11,795 bases of DNA, taken from Pseudomonadota bacterium (GTDB taxonomy: Bacteria > Pseudomonadota > Alphaproteobacteria > RF32 > CAG-239). Below are positions 6,760-11,795 of the stretch, in pieces. The stretch lies in contig JAHALQ010000029.1 of assembly GCA_018362935.1 (NCBI GenBank), forward strand, positions 1 through 11,795, read 5' to 3'. The notes under the pieces were generated by a model. The model saw nothing but the letters and a program-made list of their open reading frames with translations, searched no databases and was not told where the DNA came from. Every line of letters starts with the position of its first letter. The stretch's first letter is position 1. Position numbers and translations under genes: made by a program.

Positions 6760-8561
6760 GCGTTGATTTCTTCTGCCAGAATTTGCAGTTCCAGCCATTG
6801 GGTTTCTTTTTCTTCTTTAAGGGCGATTTTTTCGGCGTGTTTTGCGGTCAGCTCGTTGAAGCGGCCGGCATCCCGCGCATATAAGCCCGCATCGGATAAC
6901 GCCTCCTCAATTTCGGCAATTTCCCGCTCAAGCTGCCCGATTTCCTGCGGCAGAACGTTGAGCAGGCGCTGCTGGTTGTAGCTGAGTTTTTGCGGCTTGT
7001 TGTTTTTGACCGGTGTTTTTTCAATTGTTTTGGCAGCGGCTTTTTTGGCTTCGGGTTTGGCCGGTTGTCCGGAAACTTTTTCAAGCAGCTCGCTGTAACT
7101 GCCGGCATGTTCGTAAAGGGTGCCGTCGCCTTTCATATAAATAATCGAGGTGACAATACGGTCTAAGAAATCGCGGTCATGGCTGACAATCAGCACCGTG
7201 CCTTCATATTCGTCAAGCACTTCCTGCAAGAGGTCAAGCGTGTCCATGTCCAAATCGTTGGTCGGTTCGTCGAGTACCAGAAAATTGGACGGCTGCGCCA
7301 GCGCCACAGCAAGCATCAGGCGGTTTTTCTCGCCGCCGGACAGGGCTGCGACCGGACAGTGCGCCTGCGCCGGTTTGAACAAAAAATCCTTGAGATAGGC
7401 CACGACATGGCGGTAGTGCCCATGCACCATGATATGGTCGCCTTTGTCGCACAGGGTCTGCCACAAAGTTTTCTTGGGGTCGAGCGACAGACGGTTTTGG
7501 TCAAAATAGGCCTCGTCGAGATTTTTGCCGATGCGCACAAAACCGGAATCCGGTTCCAGCCGCTTGGTCAGAATTTTGACCAGCGTGGTTTTTCCGGCGC
7601 CGTTAGGCCCGACAATGCCGATTTTGTTGCCTTTGATAATGCGGGTTGAAAAATCTTTGATAATCTCGCGTTCGCCGAAAGCTTTGGCAATGTGCTTGGC
7701 CTCAATCACCAGCTTGGAGCGGAAGTCGCCTTCTTCCAGATTAAGGTTGATGTTGCCGATTTGCCGGATTTGTTCTTTGCGTTCGGCGCGCAGCTGCTGC
7801 AAACGGCGCAGGCGGCCCATATTGCGCCGCCGTCTGGCCGTAACGCCTTTATGCAGCCATTCGGTTTCTTCGGCAATTTTTTTGTTGAGGTTGGTTTGTT
7901 CAATAATTTCCTGATTAATAATCTGTTCCTGCCATTCCTCAAAGAATTTGAATCCCTTGTTGTTGCGGTGCATTTTGCCGCGGTCGAGCCAGAAGGTGGT
8001 CGTCGAGGTGTGTTCCAGAAACATGCGGTCGTGCGAAATCAGGATAACCGCGCCGCCAAAGTCCGCAATGATTTTTTCCAGCGTTTCAATGGTGTTGATG
8101 TCAAGATGGTTGGTCGGTTCGTCCAGCAGCAGAATATCCGGCTCGTCAATCAGCGCTTTGGCGAGGGCGGCTTTGCGCTGTTCGCCGCCGGAGGCGCTTT
8201 GGGTTTCCTGCGCGGCAAGAATGCCGAGCTTTTCAATCCAAATGTCGGCTTTGTATTCCTGTGCCGCGATATTGCCTTTAAGCCCTGACAGAACAACATC
8301 CTTAAGCGTTTTGTACGGGCTAAGGTCAGGCTCCTGCGGCATGTAAGATATTTTGATGCCAGGCTGGATAAATGTTTCGCCGTTATCCGCTTCAATAACG
8401 CCGGCAATGATTTTAAGCAGAGTGGATTTGCCCGAGCCGTTACGCCCGACCAGCGAAATTTTGTCGCCGCGGTTGATATACAGCTCCACGTTTTCAAACA
8501 GCTGATTGTCGCCAAAGGCCAGAGAAATGCCTTTGAGGGTATAAATCGGGGGTTCCTGCAT
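6756..8561 (-). CDS. uup: ABC-F family ATPase, Uup-like
   Basis: This 601-aa soluble ABC-F protein has two ATPase cassettes and no membrane segments; such proteins act on the ribosome. Cassette 1 has Walker A GRNGSGKS (39-46), signature SGGEQ (124-128) and Walker B ILLLDE (143-148). Cassette 2 has GPNGAGKT (318-325), LSGGE (407-411) and FLVLDE (427-432). Both catalytic Glu residues (148, 432) are present. The inter-cassette linker contains EWLHKGVTARRRRNMGRLRRL (about 234-254), close to the Uup linker signature. After a Lys/Ala/Pro-rich spacer (about 500-522), residues 523-601 form the coiled-coil C-terminal domain typical of Uup, a feature absent from EttA. Uup has been linked to ribosome assembly and to precise excision of transposons. 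The start lies 2 nt after the TerB-like stop, so the two genes are translationally coupled. Confidence 0.92.
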   Translation of the reverse strand: MQEPPIYTLKGISLAFGDNQLFENVELYINRGDKISLVGRNGSGKSTLLKIIAGVIEADNGETFIQPGIKISYMPQEPDLSPYKTLKDVVLSGLKGNIAAQEYKADIWIEKLGILAAQETQSASGGEQRKAALAKALIDEPDILLLDEPTNHLDINTIETLEKIIADFGGAVILISHDRMFLEHTSTTTFWLDRGKMHRNNKGFKFFEEWQEQIINQEIIEQTNLNKKIAEETEWLHKGVTARRRRNMGRLRRLQQLRAERKEQIRQIGNINLNLEEGDFRSKLVIEAKHIAKAFGEREIIKDFSTRIIKGNKIGIVGPNGAGKTTLVKILTKRLEPDSGFVRIGKNLDEAYFDQNRLSLDPKKTLWQTLCDKGDHIMVHGHYRHVVAYLKDFLFKPAQAHCPVAALSGGEKNRLMLAVALAQPSNFLVLDEPTNDLDMDTLDLLQEVLDEYEGTVLIVSHDRDFLDRIVTSIIYMKGDGTLYEHAGSYSELLEKVSGQPAKPEAKKAAAKTIEKTPVKNNKPQKLSYNQQRLLNVLPQEIGQLEREIAEIEEALSDAGLYARDAGRFNELTAKHAEKIALKEEKETQWLELQILAEEINA

Positions 8562-8563
8562 GG

Positions 8564-8986
8564 TTAATCGTCTTCCACCATGTGGGCGCCTTCAATCTGC
8601 CATTCGATGCCTTTGGCCGCCCACAAAAAGAAATCGTTGATTTTTTCCTGTTTAAGACCCGCGCCGGTGCCGATTTCGTAAATTGTGCACATTTCGGTGT
8701 CGGTCAGCTCGCGGTCGGCAACGGCCATCATGATCATTTCGCGGATAATAAAGCGTTTGGTCTTCTTGTCGGGAATTTCTCTGAGTCTTTTGATTAAGTC
8801 ATCCGGCTTTTTCAGGTTCTTGACGAGTTTGAGCTCACGCGCCGGCAGGCCGCATTCAAAGGCCTGTCGCAGCAGATATTCCTGTTGCAGCGGCGTTTTT
8901 CTGTCTTCAATATTCAGCACGAATGTCAGTGCCTCCATAAAAGTTATTTTGGCATCGTCGCTCATGGTCTTTTTGAAACTTGTCAT
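8564..8986 (-). CDS. TerB-like helical domain protein
   Basis: This 140-aa, largely alpha-helical, cytoplasmic protein is assigned tentatively to the TerB/DjlA-N-terminal-like fold. The clue is the segment MAVADRELTDTEMCTIYEIGTGAGL (in parts, residues about 87-111), matching the family's ADG-x(3-4)-E...LG pattern. A weaker second copy, NIEDRKTPLQQEYL, lies at about 25-38, consistent with the pseudo-twofold helical repeat of this fold. The acidic pairs may bind a metal. TerB-like domains occur in stress-response, phage-defence and envelope contexts, so the fold alone gives no function. It is the first gene of a two-gene operon with the Uup-like ATPase, 2 nt apart, and is divergent from flbT. 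GAGGG at 8991-8995 precedes the ATG with a short 4-nt spacer; an internal Met at residue 8 is a less likely start. Confidence 0.65.
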   Translation of the reverse strand: MTSFKKTMSDDAKITFMEALTFVLNIEDRKTPLQQEYLLRQAFECGLPARELKLVKNLKKPDDLIKRLREIPDKKTKRFIIREMIMMAVADRELTDTEMCTIYEIGTGAGLKQEKINDFFLWAAKGIEWQIEGAHMVEDD

Positions 8987-9015
8987 TTTACCCTCATAAA
9001 AGATTAGTTGTTTAG

Positions 9016-9044
9016 TTTATACATAAAAAAATAAAGATTTGCAA
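9016..9044 (-). promoter_or_regulatory. Candidate promoter for the TerB-like/uup operon
   Basis: On the minus strand TTGCAA (9044-9039), a 17-nt spacer and TATAAA (9021-9016) form a good sigma70 promoter, with a leader of about 22 nt to the ATG at 8986. The -35 hexamer is a palindrome and is the same six bases used by the flbT promoter on the other strand. Confidence 0.6.
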
Positions 9045-9068
9045 AAAAAATAAAAATAATTATATAAT
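9039..9068 (+). promoter_or_regulatory. Candidate promoter of flbT
   Basis: TTGCAA (9039-9044), an 18-nt A/T-only spacer and a perfect TATAAT (9063-9068) give a strong sigma70-type promoter. Transcription would begin near 9075, leaving about 35 nt of leader that includes the GGAG ribosome site at 9101-9104. Confidence 0.72.
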
Positions 9069-9110
9069 AGCCGCAGATTTTACATATTCGGCACAAAAAA
9101 GGAGACTCCG

Positions 9111-9503
9111 ATGCCCTTAAAAATTGAACTTAAACCGCATGAAAGCATTATTATCGGCGAGTCGTTGATTACCAATGACGGCGAGCGCACGCGTTTTTAT
9201 ATCGAGGGCAATGTTCCGATTCTGCGCGAGAAGTTTATCTTGCGCGAGAAAGATGCCAATACGCCGAGCAAAAGAGTTTATTTTATCGTCCAGCAGATGT
9301 ACCTTTGCAAGGAAAACAAAGAGCTGCAAAAGCTTTATCTGGAATATGTCCGTGATTTGCAGAGTGCCGCGCCGAGCCTGATTCCGTATATTGCTCCGGT
9401 CAACGAAAGCATTATTAATGAAGACTACTACGGGGCAATCAAGGCTTGTGCCAAGCTGCTCGAAAAAGAGGATGAACTGTTCGGCGATTCGCTTCGGGCA
9501 TAA
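9111..9503 (+). CDS. flbT: Flagellin post-transcriptional regulator FlbT
   Basis: FlbT is an alphaproteobacterial protein that binds the 5' leader of flagellin mRNA and couples flagellin synthesis to flagellum assembly; in Caulobacter it promotes mRNA decay. The 130-aa product has the family's N-terminal MPLKIELKPHESIIIG and the diagnostic ILREKFILREKDANTPSKRVYFIVQQMYL block (about 34-62). The C-terminal half matches the family pattern of an acidic, helical region ending in a YYGAIKACAKLLEKE-type segment. GGAG lies 6 nt before the ATG. It sits directly upstream of two flagellin genes, as expected. FlaF, its usual antagonist and neighbour, is not in the window. It has its own strong promoter, and the flagellin gene that follows has another, so the two are probably separate transcripts. 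Confidence 0.93.
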   Translation: MPLKIELKPHESIIIGESLITNDGERTRFYIEGNVPILREKFILREKDANTPSKRVYFIVQQMYLCKENKELQKLYLEYVRDLQSAAPSLIPYIAPVNESIINEDYYGAIKACAKLLEKEDELFGDSLRA

Positions 9504-9556
9504 TCTTTTTTGGCTAATTCCCGACGTCTTAATGCTTTATTCATATCTGGCTAATA

Positions 9557-9571
9557 TACTGTAAGACAGTA
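9557..9571. repeat. Perfect 6-bp inverted repeat upstream of the first flagellin promoter
   Basis: TACTGT-AAG-ACAGTA is a perfect inverted repeat with a 3-nt centre. It lies 11 nt upstream of the proposed -35 box and could be an operator half-site pair. It is followed by an A-run, not a T-run, so it is not a plus-strand terminator. Confidence 0.55.
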
Positions 9572-9582
9572 AAAAAAGTTTC

Positions 9583-9629
9583 TTGTAGAAGGATCTTTTT
9601 TATGCTATCATTATATTTGTAGTGCAGAA
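9583..9629 (+). promoter_or_regulatory. Extended -10 promoter and conserved leader start of the first flagellin gene
   Basis: TTGTAG (9583-9588), a 17-nt spacer ending in TGC, and TATCAT (9606-9611) form an extended -10 promoter. Seven nt later comes GTAGTGCAGAA (9619-9629), near the expected transcript start. Spacer length, TTTTTATGC spacer end and the 11-nt block recur identically spaced at 11745-11791, which strongly supports function. The leader to the ATG would be about 54 nt. Confidence 0.75.
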
Positions 9630-9672
9630 TGGCACTGCGGATATGTTTAACCACAGTATATGGAGAAAAACA

Positions 9673-10605
9673 ATGTCAGGAATTACCCTTACCGCAAGTA
9701 TGCGTTCCAACTTACAGTCTTTGCAGAATACCCAGAGCCTGATGGACATGACTCAGGAGCGTCTGTCCACCGGTAACAAAGTCAACTCAGCTATTGATAA
9801 TCCGTCTTCTTATTACACCGCTCAGAGCCTGAACAACCGCGCCAGCGACTTAAGCGCTTTGCTCGACAGCATGGGTCAGGCCGTTCAGACCATTAAAGCT
9901 GCCGACCAGGCGATTGAATCCATCACCAGTTTTGCCGAGCAGGCCAAAGCCGTTGCCAACAGCGCTTTGGACAGTGCTGACGGTAAAGAAATTGAAGCTT
10001 ATATGAAACAGTTCAATGATATCCGTACCCAGATTACCCAATTGGCCGGCGATGCCGGATACAAGGGTGTCAACCTTCTGGGCGGCGACAGTCTGACTGT
10101 TACCTTCAATGAAGGCCGTACTTCTTCGATTACCGTCGAAGGAAAAACGGCTGATTCCGACAGCCTGGGCATGGTTGTTGCCACTGACTGGGCAAAAAAT
10201 TTGGAGACCACCAAAGCTGCGGCCGAAGCCGAAGGCGCGACCGAAGATGACAAAAAAGCTTATGCGGATGCCGTAAAAGCTTCTAAGGCCAAAATTAATG
10301 AATCGATTACCAACGTTGAAACGGCGATTAACAGCCTGCGTTCAATGGCATCGACTTTTGGTAACAACTACTCCATCGTTCAGAACCGTCAGGAATTCAC
10401 CGAGAACCTGATTGATGTTCTGACCGAAGGCGCCGACAAACTGACCCTGGCCGACATGAACGAAGAATCTGCCAACATGCTTTGCGTAGCGACAAACAGT
10501 ATGTGGTATTCTGCGCAACATAATTGGAGAAAGCCATGTCAGATATTACACTTACTGCGAGTATGCGTTCAAATTTACGGTCGTTGCAGAATACACAGAG
10601 CCTGA
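9673..10605 (+). CDS. Flagellin, first copy, with C-terminal D0 segment lost and replaced
   Basis: This flagellin has a normal N-terminal D0/D1 region (MSGITLTASMRSNL, then LSTGNKVNSAIDNPSSYY), a short variable region (about residues 172-212) and a C-terminal D1 region up to ADMNEESANML (residue 270). From there it departs from the second flagellin. Instead of the 27 residues beginning ALQTRQQLAINSL and ending VLKLF, the frame continues for 40 unrelated residues into the next gene, in a different frame, stopping at 10605. The overlap with the second flagellin gene is 70 nt. The missing C-terminal helix is needed for filament polymerisation in known flagellins, so the product is probably non-polymerising or the gene is decaying. 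The start is set by GGAG at 9662-9665, 7 nt upstream; an earlier GTG at 9622 is not flagellin-like. Assembly error is the main alternative. Confidence 0.85.
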   Translation: MSGITLTASMRSNLQSLQNTQSLMDMTQERLSTGNKVNSAIDNPSSYYTAQSLNNRASDLSALLDSMGQAVQTIKAADQAIESITSFAEQAKAVANSALDSADGKEIEAYMKQFNDIRTQITQLAGDAGYKGVNLLGGDSLTVTFNEGRTSSITVEGKTADSDSLGMVVATDWAKNLETTKAAAEAEGATEDDKKAYADAVKASKAKINESITNVETAINSLRSMASTFGNNYSIVQNRQEFTENLIDVLTEGADKLTLADMNEESANMLCVATNSMWYSAQHNWRKPCQILHLLRVCVQIYGRCRIHRA

Positions 10606-11624
10606 TGGATATGACACAGGAACGTCTGTCAACCGGTAAAAAAGTAAACTCCGCAATTGACAATCCGTCGTCTTATTACACTGCCCAGAGCCTGAATAAC
10701 CGCGCGAGCGATTTGAGCGCTTTGTTGGACAGTATGGGGCAGGCGGTTCAAACCATTAAAGCCGCCAATGAAGGTATTGAAACCATCACCAGTTTTGCCG
10801 AACAGGCCAAAGCTGTTGCCAATACCGCGCTGGACACGTCAGATTCTGAACAAATCAGTTCTTCTCAAAAGCAGTTTAACGATTTGCTCAAACAGATTGA
10901 CCAACTGGCCAACGACTCTGGCTACAAAGGCGTCAATTTGCTTGACGGTGATGAATTGACCGTTACTTTCAATGAAGGGCGCACCTCTTCCATTACCATT
11001 CAGGGTGAAAAAGCCGACTCGGCAAGTCTGGGGCTGACCGAAGCAACTAACTGGGATGAAGAGTCCACGGCTGCTGCCGATGCCAAGACGGCTTTGGATG
11101 ATGCTAAAGCATATGATATCACGACCGATCGGGATGTTCAGACGGCTAAGACTGCTTATGATCAGGAAGTTGCCAAACGTGTTGATGGTGATAACCCGAC
11201 TGAGGATGAGCTGGCCAACGAGGCTCCTCTGAAAGCCGCTTTGGAAGAAAAAACAGCCGCAGCTCAGGCTAAGAAAGACGCCGATGTTGCCGAAAAGCAG
11301 GCTGCATATGATGCCGCTGCCAAAGCGGACATCAAAGCCAACAAGACAAAAATTACCGATTCAATCAAACAGGTTGAAACGGCAATCAATACTCTGCGTT
11401 CAATGGCCTCAACCTACGGTAATAATTACTCAATTGTTCAAAACCGCCAGGAATTTACCGACGGCCTGATTGATGTTCTGACCGAAGGCGCTGACAACCT
11501 GACTTTGGCCGACATGAACGAAGAATCTGCCAACATGCTTGCTCTGCAGACCAGACAGCAGCTGGCGATTAACTCTTTGTCTTTGGCTTCTCAGGCTTCG
11601 CAGGCCGTTTTGAAATTGTTCTGA
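10536..11624 (+). CDS. Flagellin, second copy, intact
   Basis: This complete 362-aa flagellin would be exported by the flagellar type III system and polymerise into the filament. The N-terminal D0/D1 region (about 1-165) opens MSDITLTASMRSNL and carries LSTGKKVNSAIDNPSSYY and QSLNNRASDLSALLDSMGQ. The conserved C-terminal part (about 270-362) ends in LTLADMNEESANMLALQTRQQ and a terminal Leu/Phe motif. Between them, residues about 172-268 are an Ala/Lys/Asp/Glu-rich stretch with heptad-like spacing, about 55 residues longer than in the first copy. It contains no cysteine. The start ATG has GGAG (10526-10529) 6 nt upstream, and the overlapping end of the first copy is in another frame. No copy of the extended -10 flagellin promoter precedes it, so it is probably read from the first flagellin promoter. 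A strong terminator follows. Confidence 0.95.
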   Translation: MSDITLTASMRSNLRSLQNTQSLMDMTQERLSTGKKVNSAIDNPSSYYTAQSLNNRASDLSALLDSMGQAVQTIKAANEGIETITSFAEQAKAVANTALDTSDSEQISSSQKQFNDLLKQIDQLANDSGYKGVNLLDGDELTVTFNEGRTSSITIQGEKADSASLGLTEATNWDEESTAAADAKTALDDAKAYDITTDRDVQTAKTAYDQEVAKRVDGDNPTEDELANEAPLKAALEEKTAAAQAKKDADVAEKQAAYDAAAKADIKANKTKITDSIKQVETAINTLRSMASTYGNNYSIVQNRQEFTDGLIDVLTEGADNLTLADMNEESANMLALQTRQQLAINSLSLASQASQAVLKLF

Positions 11625-11642
11625 TTTCAATCGACAAAAGTC

Positions 11643-11674
11643 AAAAGCAGCCCCGGAATACGGGGCTGCTTTTT
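11643..11674 (+). terminator. Intrinsic terminator after the second flagellin gene
   Basis: AAAAGCAGCCCCG (11643-11655) pairs perfectly with CGGGGCTGCTTTT (11661-11673) around a GAATA loop and ends in a T-run. The GC-rich 9-bp core plus A/T flanks make this a strong rho-independent terminator, 18 nt after the stop. Confidence 0.95.
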
Positions 11675-11729
11675 GTTTAAATGCTTAAAAATTAAGGGTT
11701 TATTTACCAAAATTCAATAGTATATAATC

Positions 11730-11743
11730 AGTACTAAAGTACT
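11730..11743. repeat. Palindromic AGTACT pair upstream of the right-edge promoter
   Basis: AGTACT-AA-AGTACT is two copies of a palindromic hexamer 2 nt apart, ending 1 nt before the proposed -35 at 11745. It may be an operator, comparable with the TACTGT inverted repeat in front of the first flagellin promoter, but position and sequence differ. Confidence 0.4.
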
Positions 11744-11744
11744 C

Positions 11745-11791
11745 TTGAATAAGAGCGCTTTTTATGCTACAATAAAGTCTGTAGTGCAGAA
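11745..11791 (+). promoter_or_regulatory. Second copy of the flagellin promoter and leader start, at the window edge
   Basis: TTGAAT (11745-11750), a 17-nt spacer ending in TTTTTATGC, and TACAAT (11768-11773), then 7 nt later GTAGTGCAGAA (11781-11791). Spacing is identical to the copy before the first flagellin gene. It predicts another flagellin gene just beyond the right edge. Confidence 0.75.
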
Positions 11792-11795
11792 GAGC

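Noticed and set aside
7692..8288. A 198-codon plus-strand open frame opposite the ABC-F gene
   Set aside because: It is the antisense shadow of conserved ABC motifs and has no independent start signal.
9511..9555. Direct repeat TGGCTAAT at 9511-9518 and 9548-9555
   Set aside because: Eight bases in A/T-rich intergenic DNA can recur by chance, and no copy appears before the right-edge promoter.
9630..9644. TGGCAC at 9630-9635 as a sigma54 promoter for the first flagellin
   Set aside because: The required TTGC-like -12 element is absent after 5 nt (ATAT instead), and the site lies in the leader downstream of a better, repeated promoter.
10482..10512. TTGCGT and TGGTATTCT as a new promoter for the second flagellin
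   Set aside because: The spacer is 19 nt and the -35 is poor; the TGn extended -10 is suggestive but not enough to list as a feature.

Overview
The window looks like part of the chromosome of an anaerobic or host-associated, flagellated alphaproteobacterium, probably from an uncultivated gut lineage. This is inferred from the gene mix. FlbT beside tandem flagellins with the N-terminus MS(G/D)ITLTASMRSNL is an alphaproteobacterial arrangement (Azospirillum/Rhodospirillaceae-like). HydF implies an [FeFe]-hydrogenase and therefore fermentative or anaerobic metabolism. The Cys-rich secreted proteins at the left edge resemble hypothetical proteins I associate with gut alphaproteobacterial metagenomes; that last link is from memory and was not searched.

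Layout. (1) 2-1336, plus strand: the 3' end of one cysteine-rich protein gene, then a complete secreted cysteine-rich protein gene. They share a repeated C-x2-LGY...C...C...K-x-x-C module, and the pair ends at a strong bidirectional terminator (1347-1377). (2) 1376-2470, minus strand: alanine racemase. (3) 2518-6759, plus strand: TatD-family hydrolase, tRNA t6A dehydratase TcdA, the hydrogenase maturase HydF, a HAD-superfamily protein that appears to lack its nucleophile Asp, and an unrecognised membrane-anchored protein. The first three overlap or nearly touch and form an operon; the last two are a second coupled pair, perhaps with their own promoter. (4) 6756-8986, minus strand: a two-gene operon of a TerB-like helical protein and an Uup-type ABC-F ATPase, convergent with region 3 and sharing a TTAA stop overlap. 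(5) 9111 to the end, plus strand: a flagellar module with FlbT (post-transcriptional flagellin regulator), two tandem flagellin genes, a terminator, and then the promoter and leader start of what should be a third flagellin gene beyond the right edge.

The most interesting parts are regulatory and evolutionary. The first flagellin gene loses its C-terminal D0 segment exactly at the end of a 35-nt tract identical to the second flagellin gene, and runs out of frame into that gene. A matching extended -10 promoter and an identical 11-nt leader start (GTAGTGCAGAA) precede the first flagellin gene and lie at the right edge. The divergent flbT and TerB-like genes appear to share one palindromic -35 hexamer (TTGCAA). 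No tRNA, rRNA, CRISPR array or insertion sequence was seen, and no intergenic stretch exceeds 300 bases.
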